Assembly: GCA_015057275.1 (NCBI GenBank) | Contig: SVEO01000010.1 | Location: 1-64,000 of the forward strand | Length of the DNA: 64,000 bases | Origin: Lachnospiraceae bacterium | GTDB taxonomy: Bacteria; Bacillota; Clostridia; Lachnospirales; Lachnospiraceae | Direction: 5' to 3' | Shown here: positions 17,214 through 25,731 of the stretch, piece by piece | Position numbering within the stretch: the stretch's first letter is position 1 | Layout: each line of letters opens with the position of its first letter | Notes under the pieces: model-generated | The model's database searches: none | The model's input: only the letters and a program-made list of their open reading frames with translations | Told to the model about the DNA's origin: nothing | Position numbers and translations under genes: made by a program

Positions 17214-19196
17214 ATGATTTTAGCATGTAAGTCCATCAAAAAGGCGTTCGGTACAGATGAGATTTTAACCGATTGCTCTTTTCATATAGAGGAACGCGAC
17301 AAAGCGGCGATTGTCGGTCTGAATGGTGCCGGGAAATCCACTCTGCTTAAGATAATTATCGGTGAGCAGGAGGCAGATGCGGGCGAGATTGTTTTTGCAA
17401 AAGAAACCACATTCGGCTATCTTGCGCAACATCAGGATTTGACCGTCTCCGGCACGATTTATGATTATTTGTTGGAAACCAAGCAGGAAGTGATTGCACT
17501 TGAGCAGAAGATTCGCGAAACAGAAAATTTAATGAAGTTTGCTGACGATGGTAAGCTAGAACAGTTGATGAAAAGCTACACCAACTTTAACCACCGCTTT
17601 GAGCAACTAGGCGGCTATGCTTACAAGAGCGAGGTTATCGGCGTGTTGAAAGGTCTCGGATTTTCAGAGTCTGAATTTCATCAGAACATTGCTACCCTTT
17701 CCGGCGGCCAGAAAACACGCGTATCACTTGGCCGACTGTTGCTTACGAACCCTGATTTGATTTTGCTTGACGAACCAACAAATCATCTCGATATGGAATC
17801 GATTCGATGGTTAGAGACGTTTTTAGCAAACTATAAGGGCGCAATGATTATCGTTGCACATGACCGCTATTTTTTAGATAAGATTGTCAACAAAGTTATT
17901 GAGATTGAAAACGGAGAAACCATGGCTTTTTCCGGCAACTATACTGCATTCCGAGAGAAAAAAGAAATCATTCGCAATGCACAATTGAAGGCTTATCTCA
18001 ATCAGCAACAGGACATCAAACATCAACAGGAAGTGATTGCGAAGCTGAAATCCTTTAACCGCGAGAAATCCATTAAACGTGCGGAAAGCCGCGAAAAACA
18101 ATTAGAAAAGAAAATGTCTTCGCTTGTGGCCAAACCGTTAGCGGAAGCTGCTCCGATGCAACTGACGCTTGAGCCGAACACTGTCAGCGGAAACGATGTA
18201 CTCTCTGCAAAGGATTTAGCGAAATCTTTCGGCGATAAACATCTCTTCTCAGGACTATCTTTTGAGATTAAGCGCGGTGAACGCATTGCACTTATCGGCA
18301 ACAATGGCACCGGCAAAACAACCATTTTAAAAATGATTCATGGCACGCTGGATATGGATGCCGGCGAAATCCGTATCGGCACAAAAGTTCAAATCGGTTA
18401 CTTCGATCAGGAACACCATACCCTCAACATGGAAAAAACGATCTTTGACGAAATTTCCGACACCTATCCAACCTTGAATCAGACAAAGATCCGCAATGTG
18501 CTGGCAGCCTTCCTTTTTACCGGCGAAGATGTATTTAAGCGCATCGGCGATTTGAGCGGCGGTGAGCGTGGACGCATTAGTTTAGCAAAGCTGATGCTTT
18601 CGGAAGCGAACTTTCTGATTCTTGACGAGCCAACGAATCATCTTGATATGCAGTCGAAAGAGATTTTGGAATCTGCTCTCAATCAATACACCGGCACTCT
18701 GCTCTACGTTTCACACGACCGTTATTTCATCAACCAAACTGCCACACGTATTCTTGATTTAGCCAACGGAGTATTGACTTCCTATATCGGAAATTATGAT
18801 TACTATCTGGAAAAACGCGAGACGCTGACCCAAAGCGTACCATTCAGCAATCGCCTTACCGGTCAACAGAAAAATAATATTCTCGGCAATAACATTTTAT
18901 CAGCTACCGAAGGACCTGTGGGCAGGCAGACTGTTGCATCTAGTAAAAATGACTGGCAACAGCAAAAGGAGGAACAGGCCAGACTTCGGAAGCTAAAAAG
19001 TGATTTGGAAAAAACCGAAACCGCCATCATGGAATTAGAGGCAAGAAATGAAGAACTTAATGCCCTTTTTGCTGATGAGACGGTCTATGCCGATGTTTCC
19101 AAGTTGCTCCCTCTCCAGAACGAGAAAGAGTATAATGATGCAGAGTTGCAAAGTCTTTACGAACTTTGGGAATCTCTTAACGAAGAAATGCAGTAA
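17214..19196 (+). CDS. ABC-F family ribosome-associated ATPase
   Basis: The 660-residue protein has two ABC ATPase domains and no membrane segments: Walker A GLNGAGKST and GNNGTGKTT, signatures LSGGQKTRVSLG and LSGGERGRISLA, and Walker B LILLDEPTNHLDM and FLILDEPTNHLDM. The linker (about 245-315) is the charged P-site tRNA-interaction motif region. A C-terminal coiled coil (about 585-660) makes it resemble Uup/YdiF-type ABC-F factors. These proteins rescue stalled ribosomes or protect them from antibiotics; which applies is not visible. The ribosome binding site is poor: AGGAG lies 16 bases from the ATG. The 3' end overlaps the convergent LytTR gene by 40 bases. Confidence 0.9.
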   Translation: MILACKSIKKAFGTDEILTDCSFHIEERDKAAIVGLNGAGKSTLLKIIIGEQEADAGEIVFAKETTFGYLAQHQDLTVSGTIYDYLLETKQEVIALEQKIRETENLMKFADDGKLEQLMKSYTNFNHRFEQLGGYAYKSEVIGVLKGLGFSESEFHQNIATLSGGQKTRVSLGRLLLTNPDLILLDEPTNHLDMESIRWLETFLANYKGAMIIVAHDRYFLDKIVNKVIEIENGETMAFSGNYTAFREKKEIIRNAQLKAYLNQQQDIKHQQEVIAKLKSFNREKSIKRAESREKQLEKKMSSLVAKPLAEAAPMQLTLEPNTVSGNDVLSAKDLAKSFGDKHLFSGLSFEIKRGERIALIGNNGTGKTTILKMIHGTLDMDAGEIRIGTKVQIGYFDQEHHTLNMEKTIFDEISDTYPTLNQTKIRNVLAAFLFTGEDVFKRIGDLSGGERGRISLAKLMLSEANFLILDEPTNHLDMQSKEILESALNQYTGTLLYVSHDRYFINQTATRILDLANGVLTSYIGNYDYYLEKRETLTQSVPFSNRLTGQQKNNILGNNILSATEGPVGRQTVASSKNDWQQQKEEQARLRKLKSDLEKTETAIMELEARNEELNALFADETVYADVSKLLPLQNEKEYNDAELQSLYELWESLNEEMQ

Positions 19197-19519
19197 TAGC
19201 CTCGTACATTTTGCAAATATTTGCGACTAATTTCAAGTAATTCTCCATTCTTCAAAAGAATATGATGTTTTTGAATTCCTGTTACCTGCTCCGCATTGAC
19301 AAGGAATGATTTATGAATTCGCAAAAAATCCATATCGCATAATTCAGCTTCAAATACATCCAGCCTCTGGTAGAACGAATAACTACCGGAGGCTGTTTTT
19401 ATGTACAATTTGCGCTCGAGACTGTAAATATAAATAATTTCTGTTCGCCAAATAATGCGAATTTCGCCGCGATTTTTAATTATCACTCTGTTTTCTTGGA
19501 TGTAATATGCCAAGCTCAC
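19157..19519 (-). CDS. Stand-alone LytTR DNA-binding protein
   Basis: The 120 residues are one LytTR domain: EIIYIYSLERKLYIKTASG, SFYQRLDVFEAEL, FLRIHKSFLVNAEQV and the C-terminal GELLEISRKYLQNV match the beta-rich DNA-binding fold. No receiver or membrane domain is attached. Such proteins can be transcription factors for quorum-sensing or bacteriocin genes; the partner here is unknown. Start is GTG 19519, or TTG 19513 just after GAGGTG. It ends inside the 3' end of the convergent ABC-F gene. Confidence 0.8.
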   Translation of the reverse strand: MSLAYYIQENRVIIKNRGEIRIIWRTEIIYIYSLERKLYIKTASGSYSFYQRLDVFEAELCDMDFLRIHKSFLVNAEQVTGIQKHHILLKNGELLEISRKYLQNVRGYYCISSLRDSQSS

Positions 19520-19572
19520 CTCTTTCCCGGATGCCTCACAGAGTATAACATATTCTTTTACTATAAAATAAT

Positions 19573-19602
19573 AACGTAGAAGTAAAATATTACTTCTACG
19601 TT
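19573..19602 (-). terminator. Terminator of icd
   Basis: A perfect 13-bp stem, AACGTAGAAGTAA with TTACTTCTACGTT around a four-base loop, follows the icd stop by 17 bases. T-rich sequence (TTATTATTTTATAG) continues on the minus strand. Confidence 0.8.
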
Positions 19603-19619
19603 ACTATATTTTCTAAATT

Positions 19620-20828
19620 TTATAACATTTCTTCTAACGTCTCTCGTATTGCCTTGATAAACTCTTCACTATTTAATGTCACTTTATGTTCCAAAGTGGA
19701 AATTAATGCGAGATCTCCGGTCATCTTTCCTTCTTCAATCGTACGGATGGAAGCTGCCTCCAGCTTGTCTGCAAAAGCAATCAGGTCATTCAATCCGTCC
19801 ATCTCACCGCGCTTTCTCAATGCACCGGACCATGCAAAGATTGTTGCAATCGGGTTGGTAGATGTTTTTTCTCCCTTCAAATATCTGTAGTAATGTCTCT
19901 GTACCGTACCGTGAGCTGCTTCGTATTCATAATAGCCCTGCGGAGATACTAATACAGATGTCATCATGGATAAAGAACCAAATGCAGTGGCTACCATGTC
20001 ACTCATTACATCGCCATCGTAGTTCTTACAAGCCCAAATGTAACCACCTTCCGAACGCATCACACGGGCAACGGCATCGTCAATCAAGGTGTAGAAATAC
20101 TCGATACCCGCAGATTCAAACTTCTCTTTGTACTCTGCATCGAAAATTTCCTGAAAAATATCCTTGAATGTATGGTCATATTTCTTGGAAATCGTATCCT
20201 TCGTTGCAAACCATAAATCCTGCTTTGTATCCAGTGCATAGTTAAAGCAGCTTCTTGCAAAACTCTCAATGGAATCGGATAAGTTGTGCATACCCTGAAT
20301 GATACCTGCGCCCTTGAAGTCGTGAATCACTTCTCTAGTCTCAGTACCATCCTCTGCTGTATATACAAGCTCAGCCTTACCTGCACCCGGAATCTTCATT
20401 TCTGTTCCCTTGTAAACGTCGCCATAAGCATGTCTGGCAATCGTAATCGGCTTCTTCCATGTCTTAACGTACGGTTCAACACCCTTTACAATAATTGGTG
20501 CGCGGAATACGGTTCCGTCTAAAATCGCACGAATCGTACCGTTCGGAGATTTCCACATTTCCTTTAAATTATACTCCGGCATACGTGCCGCATTCGGCGT
20601 AATAGTCGCACATTTAACTGCTACACCGTATTTCTTCGTAGCTTCTGCGGAATCAAACGTAACCTGGTCGTTTGTCTGATTGCGATACTCTAAGCCCAAA
20701 TCATAATATTCAGTCTTTAAGTCAATGAACGGGAGCAGGAGCTCGTCCTTAATCATCTTCCAAAGAACTCTTGTCATCTCGTCTCCGTCCATCTCGACTA
20801 AAGGGGTCGTCATTTTAATCTTTTCCAT
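19620..20828 (-). CDS. icd: NADP-dependent isocitrate dehydrogenase (eukaryote-like type)
   Basis: At 402 residues it matches the eukaryotic-type homodimeric IDH, not the E. coli form: [35 protein letters not shown], and [13 protein letters not shown] with the substrate-binding Arg and Ser. The metal ligands and nucleotide loop follow ([37 protein letters not shown]). It makes 2-oxoglutarate and NADPH, probably for glutamate synthesis in an anaerobe. ATG 20828 follows GGAGG. It lies 73 bases downstream of the CBS gene and may be co-transcribed with it. No citrate synthase or aconitase is nearby. Confidence 0.93.
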   Translation of the reverse strand: MEKIKMTTPLVEMDGDEMTRVLWKMIKDELLLPFIDLKTEYYDLGLEYRNQTNDQVTFDSAEATKKYGVAVKCATITPNAARMPEYNLKEMWKSPNGTIRAILDGTVFRAPIIVKGVEPYVKTWKKPITIARHAYGDVYKGTEMKIPGAGKAELVYTAEDGTETREVIHDFKGAGIIQGMHNLSDSIESFARSCFNYALDTKQDLWFATKDTISKKYDHTFKDIFQEIFDAEYKEKFESAGIEYFYTLIDDAVARVMRSEGGYIWACKNYDGDVMSDMVATAFGSLSMMTSVLVSPQGYYEYEAAHGTVQRHYYRYLKGEKTSTNPIATIFAWSGALRKRGEMDGLNDLIAFADKLEAASIRTIEEGKMTGDLALISTLEHKVTLNSEEFIKAIRETLEEML

Positions 20829-20901
20829 TGGTTCCTCCATTCTTGGTGCCTATCGGCGACCGTTAATAAGTTATATATCACTGCCATTGCAGACAAATGA
20901 A

Positions 20902-21318
20902 CTATTTTTCTTTTGAGCCTATCACACGTTCAAAACAATACTGCATAATTTCTTTTCGACGCACAATGCCGATGAAGATTTCCTTATCATCGACCACCGG
21001 TACAAAATTCTGGTTGAGTGCACGTTCAAACAATGCTTCGATGGTTTCATTAATATGTACCGGCTGCAAATCGCACTTACGATTAATTTCCTTTAGACTA
21101 ATATGGTCAACATCACGAATGCCGGTCTGGATATTGTTTACAACACCCCACAGAAAGTCTCCTTCGGTAATCGTGCCGACATAATGTCCCTGTTCGTCAA
21201 TCAGTGGAATCGCAGAATAACCGTAATGTTTCATTTTTTCTAAACCCTGACGCACGGTAGAATCCGCAGACAAAAACGCAGTCTCACTCTTCGGTGTTAA
21301 GAAAAACAAAATATTCAA
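20902..21318 (-). CDS. CBS-pair protein, CbpB/DarB-like
   Basis: The 138 residues contain two CBS domains (about 15-65 and 80-135) and nothing else: STVRQGLEKMKHYGYSAIPL and VPVVDDKEIFIGIVRRKEI. Length and layout resemble YkuL/DarB/CbpB, a cyclic-di-AMP receptor that talks to the stringent response in Firmicutes; ligand binding here is inferred. The start codon is TTG at 21318 with AGGAGG eight bases upstream. It precedes icd. Confidence 0.75.
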   Translation of the reverse strand: MNILFFLTPKSETAFLSADSTVRQGLEKMKHYGYSAIPLIDEQGHYVGTITEGDFLWGVVNNIQTGIRDVDHISLKEINRKCDLQPVHINETIEALFERALNQNFVPVVDDKEIFIGIVRRKEIMQYCFERVIGSKEK

Positions 21319-21470
21319 TAAAAACGCCTCCTTATCGTGCTAAAACTCCCCTAAATTCTAAAATATGTATTTTCTGCTTATCCTATTATACATGAAATTT
21401 CTAATTTGAAAAGCAGAGAAAAAGAATTTTATTGAAATGTTAGAATTTTTTTATTTCTGTAATATTTCAG

Positions 21471-22361
21471 TCAGCCCAGCATTTTCTGCAGTTCTATCAT
21501 TCCCCAGCCTTGCTTTTCCTTGGGCAGACCAATGTCTTTGGAACTCTGATACAATATTTTCTTTACATCTTTCGGACTCATATCCGGGTACTTTTGCAGT
21601 AAAAGCGCAATTGCTCCCGCCGCTACCGGCGTAGCCATCGATGTACCGCTCTTTACGGTATACCCGTAATAACGATGACTCAAACTCATGATTTTACTGC
21701 CCGGTGCTACGATTTCCGGCTTCACAATACAGGAATCTTTCGTTGGTCCGCAACCGGAATATTTAGACTTCATCCGCCCACCAATATAAATGGATTCTTC
21801 ATCATCAGACGCGCCGACTGTAATGACTTTGCGACTGCTCCCCGGTACCGTGATACTGCCACGCCCCGGCCCATTATTGCCGGACGCGGCGACTACGACA
21901 ATTCCATTGTCCCACAGATAGTTAACTGCCGCAATCAGTTCATCATCTTCTTCGGATGCATCTGCAAATGTACCGATAGAGATATTAGCAATCCGAATGT
22001 TGTATACCTCTTTGTTCTTAATTACCCAATCAATTCCTCGCTCCACATCCTTTGATTTGCCAATACCGGCAGAATTTAACACTTTTACCGCCACAAGATT
22101 AACTTCCGGTGCCATACCACGGTACTTTCCCTGGCTATGCAGGCCGCTGCCGGCGATAATTCCCGAAATATGTGTGCCGTGGCCATTGTCATCAACTGCG
22201 CTTTCCCTGCCGGAAATCGTACTGTGAACCGCACTGACCCGCCCTTTTAAATCGCCGTGCAAAAATATGCCGGTATCCAATACGGCAACTCCAACACCAT
22301 TTCCTGTGTATCCTTTTCGAAAAAAAGGATCGACATGTAATAAATTTCGCACTCTGTTCAT
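21471..22361 (-). CDS. Intracellular subtilisin-like serine protease (S8)
   Basis: The 296-residue protein is a compact subtilase with a full triad: D29 in VAVLDTG, H61 in NGHGTHISG and S241 in SGTSMATP; the oxyanion-hole Asn is in AASGNNGPG. There is no signal peptide and only a short N-terminal stretch before the catalytic domain, as in AprX/Isp-type proteases, so it probably acts in the cytoplasm. It starts with ATG after GGAGG and appears monocistronic. Confidence 0.9.
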   Translation of the reverse strand: MNRVRNLLHVDPFFRKGYTGNGVGVAVLDTGIFLHGDLKGRVSAVHSTISGRESAVDDNGHGTHISGIIAGSGLHSQGKYRGMAPEVNLVAVKVLNSAGIGKSKDVERGIDWVIKNKEVYNIRIANISIGTFADASEEDDELIAAVNYLWDNGIVVVAASGNNGPGRGSITVPGSSRKVITVGASDDEESIYIGGRMKSKYSGCGPTKDSCIVKPEIVAPGSKIMSLSHRYYGYTVKSGTSMATPVAAGAIALLLQKYPDMSPKDVKKILYQSSKDIGLPKEKQGWGMIELQKMLG

Positions 22362-22447
22362 AACTACCTCCTTGCCGAGCTGGTTAATATGTACAGAGTG
22401 CGATTGTAATTACTATACTATTTTATGAGCTGCTTTTATTTTTGACA

Positions 22448-24304
22448 TTATGATTCCGCTTCCTTGTCCGCTACTCCGTTTAGAATTGGCATACCGTCCG
22501 CGCTCCAAAGAACCTTACGCAGTCTTGCATGGCGACAAGGGTCAACAAGTGGATCCTGACCGGCAAACCCACATTCGCCAAGGAAACATTCTTCGGAACG
22601 TGCATGGTAAACAAATACATAATTGCCATCTTCATCAACCGTGAAAGAATTGTGGCCCGGGCCGTACTCGCCGTCTAAATCAGCCGAGTCTAAAACCGGT
22701 TCCTCACTCTTCATCCAGGAATTAATATTCATCAAATCAGATTCTGCATCTGCCGTCAACAGACCAACACAATATTCCGGACCGGTGCCGGCTGCTGAGT
22801 AGGCGACAAAGACCTTACCATTATGCTTTAATACTGCCGGGCCTTCGCAAACATAATATCTGGCCTTTTCCCAATAATATTCCGGTGTTGCTAACGTTAT
22901 CGGCTTACTTGTCAATTGCCATGGCTTTTCCGGGTCAATCGTTGCCATATACAAATTCGAATCACCAGGCTTCTGCGCCCAAATCACATAATGTGTACCG
23001 TTATTTTCAAAATACGTCATATCCAGCGAGAACTGACTAAAGGAGAAGGTATCGCCCTCCATCGGTAGGAAGCGGCTCTTGACTGTCCAATTGCCGGTGT
23101 ACGGGTCTTGAGAATCACACGCCAGTACATAACAACGGATATCCCAAACATTGCCGTTGCTCATACTGCCTGCAAAATAAACATACCACTGTCCCCCGAT
23201 GTAATGCATCTCCGGTGCCCAAATATAACGATAAACCTCTGTGGATGAGCTTTCATCCCAAATTGTAATTTCTTCTGCCGTAGAAAGACCCTCCAATGTA
23301 GCAGAACGACGCAAAACGATACGGTCATAACCTTCCCCATCTGCAGAACCGCGTTGCGGATAAGATGCGGTAAAGTAATAATATCCGTCATCGCTCTTAA
23401 TAATATATGGATCTGCACGCTCCTCAATCAGCGGATTTGTGTATTCGGATTCTGCATAATTGTATTCGTCCGGCTTGCCCGCTTCGTATTCTGTCATAAT
23501 CTCGTCCGCAGTCAATACTTTGTCATACACCTTTACTTCCTTAATGAAACCGGTGTAAGTCGGATCCGCATAAGAAGATTTGCCCAGATAAGACACCAAA
23601 TCCTTACCATATTGGCTGATGGTGCGGTTTACTGCCTGTGTGCCAACCAGCTCGCCGTTATAATATGCAGTAATCGAATCCTCAGTAATGACCGTCGTAT
23701 AAAGCGCCCAGCCGATGCCGGTGGAAGGTCCGGTAATCGTCGAACCGCTGCTGGCGGAAATACCAACCTCTGTATTATATGGTGCAGAGGAATTCACACT
23801 GTTTGTCATAACCGACTTCATCTTGCCGGACGGGTTACACGGATTCAACAACCAATAATTTTTCGGCATGGATTCGGTCGTGCCGATAAACATTGCACTG
23901 TAGTTACCGGCACCGGTGTAATTGTTCAGCCACAGGGAAATCGTCATTGTATTAACCCCGTCAAATGTGCCGGTCGGAATCTTTACATAGGCACCATTTT
24001 CCAGAAACAGTACATTGTCCTCCACACTGCCTTCACCGTAAATCGTGCCATGATTTTCCTGACCGGATTTGTCAAGAATTATACTCGCGTCATCCGCTGA
24101 TACTGTCATGTCATAATGAACCATCAAGCCAATTTGCTCCGTATGTACTGGTGCATCATTCACATTGACATTTTGTTTTGTTGTTTCTTTTACTCCATTT
24201 GTCGTCGCTCTTTCTTCGTTTTCTGATTTACTGCATGCACAAAAAATCACGGTAAGAAGCACTGCCAAAAGAGCAAGAGTTACATACTTTTTCTTCTTCA
24301 TCAT
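22448..24304 (-). CDS. GH43 family lipoprotein with N-terminal LamG domain
   Basis: The 618-residue protein starts at ATG 24304 (MM pair; AAGGAG upstream). A lipoprotein signal (residues 1-24, hydrophobic core then FCAC with C24 as probable lipidated Cys) tethers it to the cell surface. A LamG-like jelly roll (about 55-265) precedes a GH43 propeller (about 280-610) with acidic motifs EERADPYII, IWAPEMHYIGG and VCEGPAVLKH, plus GPGHNSF. It should remove arabinose or xylose from plant polysaccharide; exact substrate is unknown. An in-frame upstream ATG at 24343 lacks a ribosome binding site. It has its own promoter and may act with the secreted GH43 at 1-4414. Confidence 0.88.
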   Translation of the reverse strand: MMKKKKYVTLALLAVLLTVIFCACSKSENEERATTNGVKETTKQNVNVNDAPVHTEQIGLMVHYDMTVSADDASIILDKSGQENHGTIYGEGSVEDNVLFLENGAYVKIPTGTFDGVNTMTISLWLNNYTGAGNYSAMFIGTTESMPKNYWLLNPCNPSGKMKSVMTNSVNSSAPYNTEVGISASSGSTITGPSTGIGWALYTTVITEDSITAYYNGELVGTQAVNRTISQYGKDLVSYLGKSSYADPTYTGFIKEVKVYDKVLTADEIMTEYEAGKPDEYNYAESEYTNPLIEERADPYIIKSDDGYYYFTASYPQRGSADGEGYDRIVLRRSATLEGLSTAEEITIWDESSSTEVYRYIWAPEMHYIGGQWYVYFAGSMSNGNVWDIRCYVLACDSQDPYTGNWTVKSRFLPMEGDTFSFSQFSLDMTYFENNGTHYVIWAQKPGDSNLYMATIDPEKPWQLTSKPITLATPEYYWEKARYYVCEGPAVLKHNGKVFVAYSAAGTGPEYCVGLLTADAESDLMNINSWMKSEEPVLDSADLDGEYGPGHNSFTVDEDGNYVFVYHARSEECFLGECGFAGQDPLVDPCRHARLRKVLWSADGMPILNGVADKEAES

Positions 24305-24345
24305 ACTTTTCTCCTTCTTATTTTTCACGTAAAATTCATACAAAC

Positions 24346-24374
24346 ATTATACCTTAATATGCCTTTAGATTCAA
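24346..24374 (-). promoter_or_regulatory. Sigma-A promoter of the GH43 lipoprotein
   Basis: TTGAAT (24374-24369) and a perfect TATAAT (24351-24346) are spaced by 17 bases on the minus strand, about 42 bases before the ATG. Confidence 0.75.
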
Positions 24375-24405
24375 TTGATATTTTAAGTCCGCATTTTTTG
24401 TGGAA

Positions 24406-24432
24406 ACAAGACATGCTGTGTCACATAAGATA
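24406..24432 (+). promoter_or_regulatory. Possible sigma-K-type promoter of the Cys-rich gene
   Basis: AC at 24406-24407, 16 bases, then CATAAGATA (24424-24432) fits the loose sigma-K pattern AC-N16-CATANNNTA. The motif is short and can occur by chance. It would fit a late mother-cell gene such as a spore-coat component. No sigma-A promoter of similar quality is visible here. Confidence 0.3.
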
Positions 24433-24470
24433 CAGTGTAAACAAAATAAAGCAAATCAGGAGGCAACAAA

Positions 24471-24701
24471 ATGAGTGATTTAGCTGCTACAAACTGTGGT
24501 TGCGGTTGCAATGATGGCAATGGCTGCAACACAATCTTCTTATTAATTATCTTATTACTGTTCTGCGGTAATAACAACGGTTCTGTTTTTGGTGGTAACA
24601 ATGGCTGTGGATGTGGCTGTGAAAGCATCATCTGGATCCTTCTCTTATCCTGCTTCTGCGGCGGTAACAATGGATTCTTCGGTGGTAACTGCGGCTGCTA
24701 A
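24471..24701 (+). CDS. Small Cys/Gly/Asn-rich protein, unknown function
   Basis: The 76-residue product has about a dozen cysteines in CGCGC-type clusters (NCGCGCNDGNGC, NGCGCGCES, GGNCGC), and two very hydrophobic runs (TIFLLIILLLF, IIWILLLSCF) between Gly/Asn-rich linkers. ATG follows a perfect AGGAGG. The composition recalls small spore-coat or exosporium proteins and YjcZ-like hydrophobic peptides, but I do not recognise the family. It is followed by a strong hairpin and then three more small genes on the same strand, so it may be the highly expressed first gene of that group. Confidence 0.75.
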   Translation: MSDLAATNCGCGCNDGNGCNTIFLLIILLLFCGNNNGSVFGGNNGCGCGCESIIWILLLSCFCGGNNGFFGGNCGC

Positions 24702-24731
24702 TTCCAAAAACTCTGCAAGCAACCCTCAAAC

Positions 24732-24766
24732 GCTGTGCCGGCATTGGTTTTCCATGCCGGCACAGC
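24732..24766 (+). terminator. Hairpin after the Cys-rich gene
   Basis: A perfect 13-bp stem, GCTGTGCCGGCAT with ATGCCGGCACAGC, lies 30 bases past the stop. No clear T-run follows, so it may be a weak terminator, or a processing or stability element that allows partial read-through into the next gene. Confidence 0.6.
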
Positions 24767-24808
24767 CATTATTCTCCGGGAACTTTTTCTGAGAGGTCGA
24801 ATGAAATT

Positions 24809-25030
24809 ATGACAACTTATTATAAGACAAGCGATGGTCGTTATTTCGGCGAAGATACATCGTTTTATGAGTTTGATCTCGAATGCATTACCTGCCGGAT
24901 GCAGAACTATCTTTTTCTGCTTCTGCTCTTTTTACGTAACTTCTATCCGGCAAATTATACGCATATGATTAGTGAGAAATCCTTCGCAAATTTTAAAAAA
25001 CGCGAGATCCAATTTTGTAAAGGAGATTAA
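24809..25030 (+). CDS. Small hypothetical protein, 73 aa
   Basis: The product begins MTTYYKTSDGRYFG, contains two Cys in ECITCRMQNY, a short hydrophobic run (LFLLLLFLRN), and a basic C-terminus ending CKGD. The region before the ATG has GAGAGG about 12 bases upstream, a weak site. Its 3' end contains AAAGGAG, which serves the next gene five bases away, so coupling is likely. I do not recognise the family. Confidence 0.6.
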   Translation: MTTYYKTSDGRYFGEDTSFYEFDLECITCRMQNYLFLLLLFLRNFYPANYTHMISEKSFANFKKREIQFCKGD

Positions 25031-25035
25031 TTCGC

Positions 25036-25347
25036 ATGGAAGAAGATTTTGACCACATGATTTCGAACCGGCAAATTGAGATGCTCAAAACCGTTATCCC
25101 CTATCTGCCGTATTCGCGACAGCGCACATTGTCAATGATTGTAAAAATAACCGAGTTAAAGAATACGATTCAGTATTTCCGCGAGAATGAGCAGGCAAAT
25201 GTTAAGTCCTGCTCAGAAGATTTTCCGGAAAATCGCATCCCGGAAATGTTAAATGCAATTAAGGTATATTGTTCAAAGCAGGAACAGGAACAAATTGACT
25301 TTATTTTTCAGATGCTCATGGCAATTCAGATGATGCAGGAATCTTAG
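25036..25347 (+). CDS. Small helical hypothetical protein, 103 aa
   Basis: A mainly helical, acidic protein (PYLPYSRQRTLSMIVKITEL, FIFQMLMAIQMM) with no signal peptide or clear membrane helix. It starts with ATG after AAAGGAG, five bases past the preceding stop, and is followed by the next gene after 21 bases. The Met- and Gln-rich C-terminus resembles that of the next gene's product, suggesting related helical partners. Family not recognised. Confidence 0.65.
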   Translation: MEEDFDHMISNRQIEMLKTVIPYLPYSRQRTLSMIVKITELKNTIQYFRENEQANVKSCSEDFPENRIPEMLNAIKVYCSKQEQEQIDFIFQMLMAIQMMQES

Positions 25348-25368
25348 ATAAGAAAGGCTGGATATATT

Positions 25369-25662
25369 ATGGATGATATGATAAACCAATTGCAAAATAA
25401 GGGCATTTCGCCTGAAAAACTTGCAATGTTAATGGAATTTGTCGGCAAATCGAAAAACAAATCTCCGCAGGATTATTTACCGTTTTTTATGATGGCTGCA
25501 CAGAAAGCATCTTCGTCCGGTATGGATTTTAATGATGATGAAACAAATTTGATTCTTGAGACGATGATGCCAAACATGACAGCCGAGGATAAAAGAAAAA
25601 TTGCTTCTATGCGCAATCTTGCAAATATTATTGCACGCAAAAGTAATCGTGGCAAAAACTAA
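25369..25662 (+). CDS. Small helical hypothetical protein, 97 aa
   Basis: Mainly helical and Met-rich (QLQNKGISPEKLAMLMEFVG, DYLPFFMMAAQKASSSGM, LILETMMPNMTAEDKRKIAS), with a basic C-terminus (ARKSNRGKN). The start lies behind AGAAAGG. It is the last of the four small genes; a separate promoter follows for the DUF1461 gene. No membrane segment or known domain was recognised. Confidence 0.65.
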   Translation: MDDMINQLQNKGISPEKLAMLMEFVGKSKNKSPQDYLPFFMMAAQKASSSGMDFNDDETNLILETMMPNMTAEDKRKIASMRNLANIIARKSNRGKN

Positions 25663-25670
25663 TCACACCC

Positions 25671-25699
25671 TTGCATCACTCATGCAATCATGTTAAATT
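25671..25699 (+). promoter_or_regulatory. Sigma-A promoter of the DUF1461 gene
   Basis: TTGCAT (25671-25676) and TAAATT (25694-25699) are spaced by 17 bases, 32 bases before the start codon. Confidence 0.6.
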
Positions 25700-25731
25700 A
25701 TGAATAATATGATTGTATGGGAGATGACAAG

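Noticed and set aside
24383-24670. A Pro/Gln-rich frame of 95 codons on the minus strand
   Set aside because: It is the complement of the Gly/Asn/Cys-rich gene, whose codons read as Pro and Gln on the other strand.
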